From Burkholderiales bacterium JOSHI_001 (lineage in GTDB: Bacteria; Pseudomonadota; Gammaproteobacteria; Burkholderiales; Burkholderiaceae_C): a stretch of 64,000 bases of DNA. Numbering within the stretch: position 1 is the stretch's first letter; the number at the start of each line of letters is the position of its first letter. Positions 26,860 to 35,877 of this stretch are shown here, piece by piece. The stretch lies in assembly GCA_000244995.1 (NCBI GenBank), contig CM001438.1, positions 548,821 through 612,820 on the forward strand, read 5' to 3'. A model generated the notes under the pieces. The model saw nothing but the letters and a program-made list of their open reading frames with translations, did not search any database and was not told the origin of the DNA. A program made the translations under genes and the position numbers.

Positions 26860-29208
26860 TCACAGGTCGTACTTCAGCGTGGCAAAGAAGGTGCGCTGCG
26901 GGTACGGGTTGGGGTTCACGTAGTACTTGAAGCTGCCGACGTTGTTGATGCCCACTGACGCGGTCCACTGCTTGTTCACCTTCCAGTTGGCCTTGGCGTC
27001 GAACACGCTGTAGTGGCTGACGGCACCGTACACGTTCGGGTTCGGGTCGCTGTACTGTTTGGTGGTGGTGTTGAACAGCGCATTGTGCTGCCGGCCGCTG
27101 AAGCGATAGCTGAGGGAGTAGCTCAGCTCGTCGCTGGCGTGCCACACGCCCACCAAGGTGGCGCGCCAGTCGGGAATGCGCGGCTGCACCGTGCCTTCCA
27201 GGCCGGGGTTGCGGCTGTTCTGGGCGATCAGCGAATGGGTGTAGGTGAGGCTGCCGTTGAGCTCCAGCTGGGGCACCGCGGCCGGCTGGGCCTGGAAGGC
27301 CAGCTCCAGCCCCTGCGTCAGCACGCGGTCCACGTTCTGGATGCTGGTGAAGTTGGGCGTGACCGTGGTGTCGGTCTGGCTGATCAGCGCGTCGGTCTTG
27401 CGCTCGTGGAACCACGACGCGCGCAGCATGCCGCGTTCCCACTGCTGCTTGGCCGACAGCTCGGTGGACAGCACCGATTCGGGCCGCAGATTGGGGTCGT
27501 TCTGGCGCACGGCCGTGGGGCCGGAGAAGGTCTGGAACATCTCCGACACCGTGGGGTAGCGCACCGCCTTGCCCACCGACGCGTTCAGGTCCAGCGTGGA
27601 CGAGGCCTTCCAGCCCAGGTGCAGCTTGGGCGAGAAATCGGTGCTGGCGCGTTCGGCATAGTTCAGCTGCCGCAGGGCGGCCGCGGCGGTGGCGCTGAAA
27701 TTGCTGCCTTCGTAGGCGCGCCAGTGTTCCTTGCGCCCGCCGACCAGCAGGGTCCAGTCGGGCGCGACCCGCCATTCGTCCTGCAGGTACAGCGCGTCGG
27801 TGCGGGTCTTGCCGAAGCTGTTGCTGGCCAATGCGCCGCCGGTGCCGCCCACCCACTCGGCTTCGTTGGTGGTCACGTTGGCCAGTTTGTAGCGGTCGTG
27901 GTGGGCGCCGAAGCTGAGCGTGTGTTGGTCGTTCAGGCGCCACTGGCCGCGCAGGTCCAGGTTGTGCCAGCCGGTGCCGTCGGCGCGCAACAAGGTGCCG
28001 CGCACCGGGCCCGCGCCGGTGTCCAGGGCGGGCACCGCGGCCGCGGTGCGGCTGGTGTCCAGCTTCTGGTCGTACAGGCTGGCGTCCAGTTCCCACTGGA
28101 ACGCACCGGTGCGCGCGTTCAGCGCCAGGCCGTGCAGCCAGTGTTCGCTGCGCGACAGGCTGGGCACGGCGGCCGAGAGGTTGTAGTTCACGCCGTCCAG
28201 GCGCACCGTGCCGTTGGACACCCTGCGGCCGTTGGCGTCGCGCAGGTAGCTCACCACGCTGCCGGCGCCGCGGTTCTGCCACAGGCCCAGCGTGTAGTTC
28301 GCGCTGACCGCCGGGCTGAAGCGGTAGCCCAGCTTCAGCTTCAGCATGTCCTGTTCGGTGTCGTCGATGCCGGTGGAACTGACCACGATGCGGGGCTGGC
28401 CCGCGGTGTCGGTGTCGCGGATGACGGGCGAGCCGCTCACGTCCACCGTGCCGACGGTGTTGGTGCGGGTGGCGGTGCCGAAGGTCTGCGGCTGGCTCAG
28501 GCTGCTGAGGTGGTCCAGCGCCAGGCGGAAGGTCCAGTCGCCGATGGCATGGCCCAGCGAGGCGCTGGCGTGCTTGCCATTGAAGCTGCCGGCGGTGCCG
28601 AACTCCTCGAAGCGCTGGCTGAACAGGTCCAGCTTCACATGGGCCTCGAAGCGCGTGGGCGTGCGGGTGTGCATGCGCACCACGCCGCCGGCCGAGTTGC
28701 CGGGGTACAGCGCCGAGAACGGGCCGTAGAGCACGTCGATGCGGTCGATTTCCTCGGGCGACACCAGGCCCCAGCGCGGGGCGGTGGAAAAGCTGTTGGC
28801 CAGGAAGTTCGACAGCAGCAGCCCGTCGGCATAGACGGTGGTCTGGGCGCTGGCGACGGAGCTGTTCACGCGCATCACCAGCACGCCGTTGCGGTCGCCG
28901 ATGTAGCGCTCGCGCACGTGCACGCTGGGCAGGTACTGCAATGCGCCGGCGCTGGTGACGGTGTTGATGCTTTGTTCGATCTGCGTGGCGTCGACCCGTT
29001 CGACCGTGGAAGGAATGGGCGAGGACAGGGTCACCGGCGCGCGGGCGCCGGTGACCACCACGGTGTCCGCGGCGGCCAGGGCCGTGGGGCCGGCGGCCAC
29101 CTGCACGGGGTCGTTGCGATCGGCCTGGGCCCAGGCCGGGTGGCCGCACAGGGCCAGGGCGCTGGCCGCGGCCAGCAGGGAAAGACGGTGGGGCAAAAGG
29201 CGGTTCAT
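26860..29208 (-). CDS. TonB-dependent outer-membrane receptor
   Basis: Outer-membrane receptor of 782 aa with signal peptide (LSLLAAASALALCGHPAWAQ), a TonB-box-like ADTVVVTGAR, plug domain (STVERVDATQIEQSINTVTS; RIDVLYGPFSALYPGNSAGG) and a 22-strand-type barrel ending in YPQRTFFATLKYDL. It transports a ligand across the outer membrane using TonB energy. Together with the DUF2946 gene upstream, and given that DUF2946 genes often sit next to copper receptors, copper is the likely ligand, which is inference. Start ATG at MNRLLPHRLS is chosen for its signal peptide. Confidence 0.88.
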   Translation of the reverse strand: MNRLLPHRLSLLAAASALALCGHPAWAQADRNDPVQVAAGPTALAAADTVVVTGARAPVTLSSPIPSTVERVDATQIEQSINTVTSAGALQYLPSVHVRERYIGDRNGVLVMRVNSSVASAQTTVYADGLLLSNFLANSFSTAPRWGLVSPEEIDRIDVLYGPFSALYPGNSAGGVVRMHTRTPTRFEAHVKLDLFSQRFEEFGTAGSFNGKHASASLGHAIGDWTFRLALDHLSSLSQPQTFGTATRTNTVGTVDVSGSPVIRDTDTAGQPRIVVSSTGIDDTEQDMLKLKLGYRFSPAVSANYTLGLWQNRGAGSVVSYLRDANGRRVSNGTVRLDGVNYNLSAAVPSLSRSEHWLHGLALNARTGAFQWELDASLYDQKLDTSRTAAAVPALDTGAGPVRGTLLRADGTGWHNLDLRGQWRLNDQHTLSFGAHHDRYKLANVTTNEAEWVGGTGGALASNSFGKTRTDALYLQDEWRVAPDWTLLVGGRKEHWRAYEGSNFSATAAAALRQLNYAERASTDFSPKLHLGWKASSTLDLNASVGKAVRYPTVSEMFQTFSGPTAVRQNDPNLRPESVLSTELSAKQQWERGMLRASWFHERKTDALISQTDTTVTPNFTSIQNVDRVLTQGLELAFQAQPAAVPQLELNGSLTYTHSLIAQNSRNPGLEGTVQPRIPDWRATLVGVWHASDELSYSLSYRFSGRQHNALFNTTTKQYSDPNPNVYGAVSHYSVFDAKANWKVNKQWTASVGINNVGSFKYYVNPNPYPQRTFFATLKYDL

Positions 29209-29372
29209 GGCGATGGGTGGCCCCTTGACCGGGCCGATGCCGGCCGGGGGCTCGATGGAATGGAATGACTGGCGGCAAGCCAACGCAGACGTCAGGCTGT
29301 GCCTTCGACGCACCGCGATGCGGCGCGCCCTTCAAGGGGGCGCGGGCGACGGCGTCGCTGCGCCCGGGCCGG

Positions 29373-29735
29373 TCAGGCCGCGGGTGGGGCGCGCGGCTGG
29401 GCGCCGCGCCAGGCGAACAGCGGGCGCGGCGCCTGCAGGAACAGCGCCGGTACCGCCTGGGACAGCGGTGACGGCAGGGCCAGTTTCAGCGGCGCGGGCG
29501 CCGGGCCAGCGGTGTCAAGCCGGCTGAAGCAGGCGTCGCAATGCTCATGCGCGCCGGCCGCCGTGCTGCCGTGGCCGGACTGGGCATCGGCCACCTTGTT
29601 GGCGGTGGTGCAGATCTCGGTCCAGGGCGCGCGGTCGGTGCTGGCCCGCATCAGCGTGGGTGCCAGCAAGGCCAGCACCAGCAACGCCAACGTCACCCAG
29701 CGGGTGTGCGTTCGAGGGCGGCGCAAGGTGACCAT
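29373..29735 (-). CDS. DUF2946 family protein
   Basis: Protein of 120 aa with an N-terminal hydrophobic helix (WVTLALLVLALLAPTLM) followed by the DUF2946 signature: CTTANKV near residue 50 and GAHEHCDACFSRLD further on. The His/Cys cluster HEHCDAC is the conserved part and could bind copper. DUF2946 genes occur next to TonB-dependent copper receptors in other betaproteobacteria. It lies 164 bases upstream of the receptor, on the same strand. A TTG/ATG 54 bases upstream is in frame but less likely. Confidence 0.8.
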   Translation of the reverse strand: MVTLRRPRTHTRWVTLALLVLALLAPTLMRASTDRAPWTEICTTANKVADAQSGHGSTAAGAHEHCDACFSRLDTAGPAPAPLKLALPSPLSQAVPALFLQAPRPLFAWRGAQPRAPPAA

Positions 29736-29992
29736 GACGCCAAAAAGTGTATCGACGATGTGAAGCGCAGGCCCGCGGCACGGTGTCACAGCCGCCCGGG
29801 AACCGGGGGTGAAAGGGCGGCGGCATCACCTTATGTGAAATTTGCATGACCCCCCGGCCCCTGGTGGTTACGGCGCGGTTACGGCGGGCGCAGAATGCCC
29901 AACCCGGCGTGCGGCATGGGCTCAAACCACCTGTTTTCCAGGGGTGGTGTGAGCCGATTCCGCATCCTTTTCAACCTTCGATTGGAGTTCCC
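29736..29992. promoter_or_regulatory. divergent promoter region between DUF2946 and pckG
   Basis: Gap of 257 bases separating two divergent genes, so it must hold at least two promoters. A TTATGTGAAATTTGCATG stretch near 29831-29848 is AT-rich and stands out, but no clear operator was identified. Confidence 0.35.
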
Positions 29993-31876
29993 ATGAGCCA
30001 GAACACGACGGCCGGCGCCGGCATCCAGGCGCCGTCCTACGTCAAACACGCCCGTTTGGTGGCCTGGGTGGCCGAGATGGCCGCCCTGACGGAAGCCAAG
30101 GACGTTTTCTGGTGCGACGGCTCCGAAGACGAATACAACCGCCTGTGCGCTGCCCTGGTGGCCGCCGGCACGATGAAGAAGCTGAACCCGGAGTTGCGCC
30201 CCAACAGCTACCTGGCGCTGTCGCACCCCAGCGACGTGGCCCGCGTGGAAGACCGCACCTTCATCTGCAGCGCCAGGAAGGACGACGCCGGCCCCACCAA
30301 CAACTGGGTGGAACCGGCCGAGATGCGCAAGACCCTGCAAACCGGCGAGAAGGCCCTGTTCAAGGGCTGCATGAAGGGCCGCACCATGTACGTGGTGCCC
30401 TTTTCGATGGGCCCGCTGGGTTCGCACATCGCCCACATCGGCGTGGAACTGTCTGACAGTGCCTACGTGGCCGTGAACATGCGCCTGATGACCCGCATGG
30501 GCAAGGCCGTCTACGACGTGCTGGGCCGCGACGGCCACTTCGTGCCCTGCATGCACACCGTGGGCGCCCCGCTGGAAGCCGGCCAGAAGGACGTGGCCTG
30601 GCCCTGCAACCCCACCGTCAAGTACATCGTGCACTACCCCGAGACCCAGGAAATCTGGAGCTACGGCTCGGGCTATGGCGGCAACGCGCTGCTGGGCAAG
30701 AAGTGCTTCGCGCTGCGCATCGCGTCCACCATGGGCCGCGACCAGGGTTGGCTGGCCGAGCACATGCTGATCCTGGGTGTCACCAACCCCGCCGGCAAGA
30801 AGTACCACGTGGCCGCCGCCTTCCCCAGCGCCTGCGGCAAGACCAACTTCGCGATGCTGGTGCCGCCAGAAGGCTTCACCGGCTGGAAGGTCACCACCAT
30901 CGGTGACGACATCGCCTGGATCAAGCCCGGCACGGACGGGCGCCTGTACGCGATCAACCCCGAGCGCGGCTACTTCGGCGTGGCCCCGGGCACGAACTAC
31001 AAGACCAACCCGAACTGCATGGATTCCCTGAAGCGCGACGTGATCTTCACGAACGTGGCGCTCACCGACGACGGCGACGTGTGGTGGGAAGGCATGACCG
31101 ACGAGGCGCCGGCGCACCTGATCGACTGGCAGGGCAAGGACTGGACGCCCGAGATCGCCAAGGCGCAGGGTGAAAACGGCAAGCTCAAGCCCGCCGCCCA
31201 CCCCAACAGCCGCTTCACCGTGGCCGCCACCAACAACCCGGCGCTGGACCCCGAGTGGGACAACGCCGACGGCGTGGCGATCGACGCCTTCATTTTCGGC
31301 GGCCGCCGCAGCACCACGGTGCCGCTGGTCACGCAGGGGCGCAGCTGGACCGAAGGCGTGTACATGGCCGCCACCATGGGCAGCGAAACCACGGCCGCCA
31401 TCATCGGCGCACAGGGCGTGGTGCGCCGCGACCCCTTCGCCATGCTGCCCTTCATCGGCTACCACATGGGCGACTACTTCGCGCACTGGCTGGCCGTGGG
31501 CCAACGCGTCACCGACAGCGGCGCCAAGGCGCCCGGCATCTTCTGCGTGAACTGGTTCCGCAAGGGTGCCGACGGCAAGTTCGTGTGGCCGGGCTACGGC
31601 GACAACATGCGCGTGCTGCAGTGGATCCTGGGGCGCGTGGACGGCCAGGCCCAGGGCGTGGACCATGCCTTCGGCGTGAGCCCGCGCTATGAAGACCTGA
31701 ACTGGAGCGGCCTGGACTTCAGCCGCGCCCAGTACGACCAGGTCATCTCCATGGACAGCCAGGCCTGGGTCGAGGAAATGGGCCTGCACGCCGCGCTGTT
31801 CCAGCAGCTGCTGCCGCGCCTGCCCCAGGCCTTAACCGACACCAAGCTGAAGATCGAAACCCACCTGGCGGCCTGA
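29993..31876 (+). CDS. pckG: phosphoenolpyruvate carboxykinase (GTP)
   Basis: GTP-dependent PEP carboxykinase of 627 aa that decarboxylates and phosphorylates oxaloacetate to PEP, the first committed gluconeogenic step. The kinase-1a P-loop lies in [16 protein letters not shown], followed by the metal/GTP site [10 protein letters not shown] and [14 protein letters not shown]. Length fits the GTP-type (~600-630 aa). Start [13 protein letters not shown] is preceded by TTGGAGTT; the open frame extends upstream without a good start. It is monocistronic, followed by a dispersed repeat. Confidence 0.96.
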   Translation: MSQNTTAGAGIQAPSYVKHARLVAWVAEMAALTEAKDVFWCDGSEDEYNRLCAALVAAGTMKKLNPELRPNSYLALSHPSDVARVEDRTFICSARKDDAGPTNNWVEPAEMRKTLQTGEKALFKGCMKGRTMYVVPFSMGPLGSHIAHIGVELSDSAYVAVNMRLMTRMGKAVYDVLGRDGHFVPCMHTVGAPLEAGQKDVAWPCNPTVKYIVHYPETQEIWSYGSGYGGNALLGKKCFALRIASTMGRDQGWLAEHMLILGVTNPAGKKYHVAAAFPSACGKTNFAMLVPPEGFTGWKVTTIGDDIAWIKPGTDGRLYAINPERGYFGVAPGTNYKTNPNCMDSLKRDVIFTNVALTDDGDVWWEGMTDEAPAHLIDWQGKDWTPEIAKAQGENGKLKPAAHPNSRFTVAATNNPALDPEWDNADGVAIDAFIFGGRRSTTVPLVTQGRSWTEGVYMAATMGSETTAAIIGAQGVVRRDPFAMLPFIGYHMGDYFAHWLAVGQRVTDSGAKAPGIFCVNWFRKGADGKFVWPGYGDNMRVLQWILGRVDGQAQGVDHAFGVSPRYEDLNWSGLDFSRAQYDQVISMDSQAWVEEMGLHAALFQQLLPRLPQALTDTKLKIETHLAA

Positions 31877-31881
31877 TTGGG

Positions 31882-31967
31882 CCCACCCCCGTAGCGCCTT
31901 CGGCGCTTCCCCCTCCAAGGGGCATCGCCAGCGGACCGGCGGAGCCGGATCCGCGGCGATTGCTTGG
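31882..31967 (+). repeat. dispersed intergenic repeat, copy A
   Basis: Short element after pckG. It begins CCCACCCCCGTAGCG, has a CCCCCTCCAAGGGG palindrome, and contains a 29-base core (31928-31956) that is identical to 41078-41106 read on the other strand; it ends TTGCTTGG. It is shorter than copy B because the middle ~90 bases are missing. Confidence 0.8.
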
Positions 31968-31990
31968 TTGAGGCATGGGACCATTGCGGG

Positions 31991-32779
31991 ATGCGCATTC
32001 AACTGCTGTCCGACCTGCACCTGGAGACCGAAGACTTCAGCCCCCGGCCTGCACCGGGGGCTGAACTTTTGGTGCTGGGCGGTGACATCGACGCCAGCTG
32101 GGTCGCCTTCGATCGCTTCGCGAACTGGCCGGTGCCGGTGCTGATGGTGGCCGGCAACCACGAGTTCGACGACCGTGAGTTGCGCCATGTCTGGGTGGAT
32201 TTGCGCGCACGCTGCGCTGACCTGGGCATCACGCTGCTGGAACAGCAGAGCACCGTGCTCACTGGCGACGACGGCCGACGCATCCGCTTCGTCGGCACCA
32301 TCCGCTGGAGCGACTTCGACCTCTTCGGCGACGCCGGGCGCGAGCGCGCCATGCGCGCTGCGGGCTACTTCATGCGGATCATGAACGCCACGCGCGACGG
32401 CCAGCCCTTCGACGTGGCCGGCGTGCGCGAGGAGTCGCTGGCCTGCCGGCGCTGGCTGGAAGCCGAACTGGCGCGTGGCAACCCTGGCGCAGCCGCGGGC
32501 GGCTGGGACGCCACGGTGGTCATCACCCACTTCGGCCCCAGCCTGAAGAGCGCCGACCCGCGTTATGGCGCCGCGCCGGGCACCGCCAGCTTCTGCAATG
32601 CCGACGACGACCTGATTTCGCGCTGCGATGCCTGGCTGCACGGCCACCTGCATTGCCGGCACGACTACAGCGTGTCGCGCGCGGGTGCGAAAGCCACCCG
32701 CGTGATCGCCCAGGCGCGGGGCCTGGCCAAGAAGGGCGAAGAGCAGGGCTTCGACCCCTTGGCCGTCTTCACGGTCTGA
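31991..32779 (+). CDS. calcineurin-like metallophosphoesterase
   Basis: Metallophosphoesterase of 262 aa with all family motifs: DLHLE (D-x-H) near the N-terminus, GGDID, GNHEFD, VITHFGPS and the final GHLHCRHDY (GHxH). The catalytic dimetal site therefore looks complete. Substrate unknown. The ATG at MRIQLLSDLHLE is chosen because the D-x-H motif should be near the start; an upstream in-frame start would add a short non-conserved leader. Cytoplasmic, probably monocistronic, followed by a Usp gene. Confidence 0.88.
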   Translation: MRIQLLSDLHLETEDFSPRPAPGAELLVLGGDIDASWVAFDRFANWPVPVLMVAGNHEFDDRELRHVWVDLRARCADLGITLLEQQSTVLTGDDGRRIRFVGTIRWSDFDLFGDAGRERAMRAAGYFMRIMNATRDGQPFDVAGVREESLACRRWLEAELARGNPGAAAGGWDATVVITHFGPSLKSADPRYGAAPGTASFCNADDDLISRCDAWLHGHLHCRHDYSVSRAGAKATRVIAQARGLAKKGEEQGFDPLAVFTV

Positions 32780-32879
32780 GCACAGCGCCTTCTTGACCGT
32801 GGGCAGGTGGGCAAGCCACGCCCCGTGCGACACTGAAATCGATGCGCAAGCCGCGCACGCCGCAGGAAAGGACCCGCCC

Positions 32880-33302
32880 ATGAAGATCCTCGTCGCTGCC
32901 GATGGCAGCCAATACACCAAGCGCATGCTGGCCTACCTGGCCGCCCACGACGAATGGATGGGCGACCACCATGCCTATACCGTATTGACCGTGGTGCCGG
33001 CGGTGCCGCCGCGCGCGGCGTCGGCGCTGGACAAGGACACCTTGAAGTCCTACTACGGCGATGAAGCCGACAAGGTGTTCAAGCCCATCCGTGCGTTCTT
33101 CAGCAAGCAGAAGATCAATGCCGAGTACCTGTCCAAGGTGGGGCCGGCGGCCGAGCACATTGCGGCCCAGGCCGACAAGGGTGGCTACGACCTGATGGTG
33201 ATGGGCTCGCACGGCCATGGCACGCTGGGCAACCTGGTCATGGGCTCGGTGGTGACCAAGGTGATGGCGCACAGCAAGGTACCGGTGCTCATCGTGAGGT
33301 GA
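32880..33302 (+). CDS. universal stress protein (UspA family)
   Basis: Universal stress protein of 140 aa, a single Usp domain. The start MKILVAADGSQYTKR and the C-terminal GSHGHGTLGNLVMGSVVTKV contain the ATP-binding G-x2-G-x9-G-S/T signature, so this is an ATP-binding Usp. Involved in stress survival; cytoplasmic. Start ATG fits the conserved N-terminus; the open frame upstream is not conserved. Confidence 0.9.
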   Translation: MKILVAADGSQYTKRMLAYLAAHDEWMGDHHAYTVLTVVPAVPPRAASALDKDTLKSYYGDEADKVFKPIRAFFSKQKINAEYLSKVGPAAEHIAAQADKGGYDLMVMGSHGHGTLGNLVMGSVVTKVMAHSKVPVLIVR

Positions 33303-33309
33303 TCGCCAG

Positions 33310-33331
33310 GGGCCGCCCCCGCGGGCGGCCC
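33310..33331. terminator. bidirectional terminator hairpin
   Basis: Perfect 9-bp stem GGGCCGCCC/GGGCGGCCC with loop CCGC lies between the convergent Usp and TetR genes. T-tracts are absent, but the position suits termination of both. Confidence 0.6.
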
Positions 33332-33333
33332 GT

Positions 33334-33963
33334 TCAACGCGTGCGCAGGCCGTCGAAGCAGGTGGTCATCACGCCGTCGATGATCTGCTCATCGCTGTAC
33401 TGCCCGCCGGCCTTCATCACACCCAGCACCGGGTCGCAGGCGCGCGCGTACAGGGTGTACAGGATCAACTCCGGCGGCACGCTGCTGACCAGGTCGCCTT
33501 CGGCCAGCGCCTGCTCGATCCAGCCGCCCAGCAGGTCGGACAGCGTCATCAGCAGGTCCACATAGCGCTTGTCGGCCACCAGCGTGGCGCGCAGGCTGGA
33601 GTTCTGCGACGGCAGCGAAGGCATCTGTCCGGCCAGCAAGGTGGCCAGGGTCCAACGGGTCACCGCCTTCAGCTTGTCCAGCGGGCGGGCGCCGGGCGCC
33701 GCATCCTCGGCCTGGGCGCGCTCCAGGCCCAGGGCCATCACCCGCACCATGGCGGCGGCGGCCAGCAGTTCCTTGGACGGGAAGTGCTTGTACAGGCTGG
33801 CTTTGGCAATGCCCACCGCGGCGGCCACCTCGTCCACGGTCATCAGGTCAAAGCCCTTTTCCGCCAGCAGGCGGTTCACCGCCTCGACGATGGCGTCTTC
33901 GCGCGCTTGCAGGACTTTTTCTCGGAAGGACAGTCGGGCCACGGTCGGATTGTAGGCGCCCAC
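33334..33963 (-). CDS. TetR/AcrR family transcriptional regulator
   Basis: Repressor of 209 aa. The N-terminal HTH is clear: AIVEAVNRLLAEKGFDLMTVDEVAAAVGIAKASLYKHFPSKELL. The C-terminal part is the ligand and dimerisation domain (no recognised subfamily). It is convergent with the Usp gene and has a long gap upstream, where no divergent partner with strong support exists, so its target is unclear. Confidence 0.88.
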   Translation of the reverse strand: MGAYNPTVARLSFREKVLQAREDAIVEAVNRLLAEKGFDLMTVDEVAAAVGIAKASLYKHFPSKELLAAAAMVRVMALGLERAQAEDAAPGARPLDKLKAVTRWTLATLLAGQMPSLPSQNSSLRATLVADKRYVDLLMTLSDLLGGWIEQALAEGDLVSSVPPELILYTLYARACDPVLGVMKAGGQYSDEQIIDGVMTTCFDGLRTR

Positions 33964-34450
33964 TCTGTCTTCTGAACTGGGTGGTTGATGGACGACTGCC
34001 CGGTCTTCAGGACCAGCGCATGCGCCTCACCAGCCGACGCAGCCAATGGTTCGGCATGCTTGATGCATGACGAGCATGGCCTTGATCCGCAAGTGAGCGC
34101 TGGCTCAGGTAGATCTCCATGCCGAACTCCGTGCCGAAGTCGGCGGCGTCCGGCACATGGCGGGGGCGCGAACGGGCGATACCGAGGCGGCGCATCAGAG
34201 GCACAGGGGTGGCGTGGTTCATGGCTTCGGTATCGGCGGGGGGCAATGGCTATGTATGAGTGTGAGCCATGTATCAGGTTGTAAAGCGGTGAGATGTCAC
34301 GCGGTTCAGCCTTGTTTCCGGGCCGCCCCGCATCGGCGGGTTGCGTGGCGTACATCAGCCTGGCTACTGAAGTTGCAAAGAATGTGATTCAGGTTCATGT
34401 TGAAGGGGCGCCTCAACACAATGGCGCCCATTCACGCAAGGAGTGCGCGC
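33964..34450. other. intergenic region upstream of the D-amino-acid dehydrogenase gene
   Basis: Region of 487 bases. It holds one possible small gene on the minus strand (34007-34222) and a perfect stem GGGCGCC/GGCGCCC with 10-base loop (34406-34429) just before the dehydrogenase start. The rest shows no ORF with support. Confidence 0.4.
34007..34222 (-). CDS. possible small hypothetical protein
   Basis: Open frame of 71 aa starting MNHATPVPLMRRLGIARSRP, with the segment DAADFGTEFGMEIYLS and a basic C-terminus WLRRLVRRMRW. The composition is protein-like and resembles small hypothetical proteins of Burkholderiales, but no strong ribosome-binding site is visible. An in-frame start 24 bases upstream exists. 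Confidence 0.4.
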   Translation of the reverse strand: MNHATPVPLMRRLGIARSRPRHVPDAADFGTEFGMEIYLSQRSLADQGHARHASSMPNHWLRRLVRRMRWS

Positions 34451-35776
34451 ATGCAAGTCACCGTTCTGGGCGCCGGCATCATCGGCATCAGCACCGCCTG
34501 GTACCTGCTGGACCAAGGCCACCAGGTCACCGTGGTGGACCGCCAGGCCGACGCTGCGCTGGAAACCAGTTTCGCCAACGGCGCGCAGATTTCGGTCAGC
34601 TTCTGCGAACCCTGGGCCAGCGCCGACGCGCCCCTGAAGGTGGCCAAGTGGATGCTGCGGGGTGACTCGCCGCTGCTGTTCCGCCCCCGGATGGACCCGC
34701 AACAGTGGCGCTGGGGTTTGAGCTTCCTCACCCAGTGCAACGACGCGGCTTTCGAGCGCAACGTGGCGCAACTGGTGGCGCTGGGCCGCTACAGCCATGA
34801 ATCGCTGCGCGAGCTGGTGGCCGCCACGGGCATCCGTTACGAACGCCTGGAGCGCGGCATCCTGCACTTCTTCTCCAGCCAGGCCGACCTGGACGCCGGT
34901 GCGGCCGGTGCCGAGCTGATGCGCCGCCACGGCGTGGACCGCCGCGTGCTTACGCGCGAGCAGGTGCTGGCGGTGGAGCCGTCGCTGGCGACCTTTGGTG
35001 ACCGCATCTTCGGCGGCACCTTCACCCCCAGCGACGAATCGGGCGACGCCCGCGTCTTCACCCAGCAACTGGCTCAAGCCTGCCGCGAACGTGGCGCCCA
35101 ATTCCTGTTCGAGCACGACGTGCTGGGCCTGGACGTGGCGGCGCAACGCGTGCAGGCGGTGCGCGTGCGCGACCGCCGCAACGGCGGCGAACGCCTGCTC
35201 AAGGGCGACACCGTCGTGGCGGCCATGGGGTCCTTCACCGCGCCGCTGCTGCGGCCCTTGGGCGTGAACCTGAACATCTACCCCGCCAAGGGCTATTCGG
35301 CCACGCTGGACCTGAAGCGCCCGCAGGACGCCAGCACCGTGAGCCTGCTGGACGACAGCCGCAAGATCGCCATCTCGCGCCTGGGCGACCAGGTGCGCAT
35401 CGCCGGCACGGCCGAGCTGGCCGGCTACGACACGGGCCTGGACAGCGCCACCTCGCGCCTGCGCTGCGCTGCGCTGGTCAAGCGCTACGAAGAACTGTTC
35501 CCCGGCGTGGCCGACACCACCGAGCCCCGCTTCTGGGCCGGCCTGCGCCCCAGCACGCCGACCAACATCCCCTACATCGGCCGCAGCCGGATCGCCAACC
35601 TGTGGCTGAACGCCGGGCACGGCACCCTGGGCTGGACCCATGGGGCGGGGTCGGGCCGCGCGCTGGCCGAACTCATCAGCGGGCAGCGCCCGCAGCTGGC
35701 GTTCGGCTTCTGCGGCGACGCCCTGCCGGCACCGCGTCCGCGCGTGACCCTGGCGCCCCGGCCGTCAGGCGCTTGA
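34451..35776 (+). CDS. dadA: D-amino acid dehydrogenase
   Basis: FAD-dependent D-amino acid dehydrogenase of 441 aa of the DadA/glycine oxidase type. The N-terminal FAD motif VLGAGIIGISTAWYLLDQG, the substrate domain, and the C-terminal FAD-binding segment GHGTLGWTHGAGSGRALAEL are all visible. It oxidises D-amino acids (typically D-alanine) to 2-oxo acids, passing electrons to quinones at the inner membrane. The ATG at MQVTVLG follows AAGGAG and gives the motif at the N-terminus; the frame extends 54 bases upstream. No alanine racemase or Lrp gene adjoins it here. Confidence 0.9.
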   Translation: MQVTVLGAGIIGISTAWYLLDQGHQVTVVDRQADAALETSFANGAQISVSFCEPWASADAPLKVAKWMLRGDSPLLFRPRMDPQQWRWGLSFLTQCNDAAFERNVAQLVALGRYSHESLRELVAATGIRYERLERGILHFFSSQADLDAGAAGAELMRRHGVDRRVLTREQVLAVEPSLATFGDRIFGGTFTPSDESGDARVFTQQLAQACRERGAQFLFEHDVLGLDVAAQRVQAVRVRDRRNGGERLLKGDTVVAAMGSFTAPLLRPLGVNLNIYPAKGYSATLDLKRPQDASTVSLLDDSRKIAISRLGDQVRIAGTAELAGYDTGLDSATSRLRCAALVKRYEELFPGVADTTEPRFWAGLRPSTPTNIPYIGRSRIANLWLNAGHGTLGWTHGAGSGRALAELISGQRPQLAFGFCGDALPAPRPRVTLAPRPSGA

Positions 35777-35877
35777 AGCGCAGCGGCGCGGGCCCCCGCG
35801 CATAGAATCGCGCCCCTTTCGCTTCGCCCGCCAGGGCAGGCCTGACCGCTGCGGTCAGGCCGCCGGGCCTTGACTTC

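Noticed and set aside
27013-29268. 751-aa plus-strand frame over the TonB receptor
   Set aside because: Antisense shadow with biased composition and no start-site signal.
29834-29849. CRP-like TGTGA...CATGA site before pckG
   Set aside because: Only the left half fits TGTGA; the right half is not TCACA.
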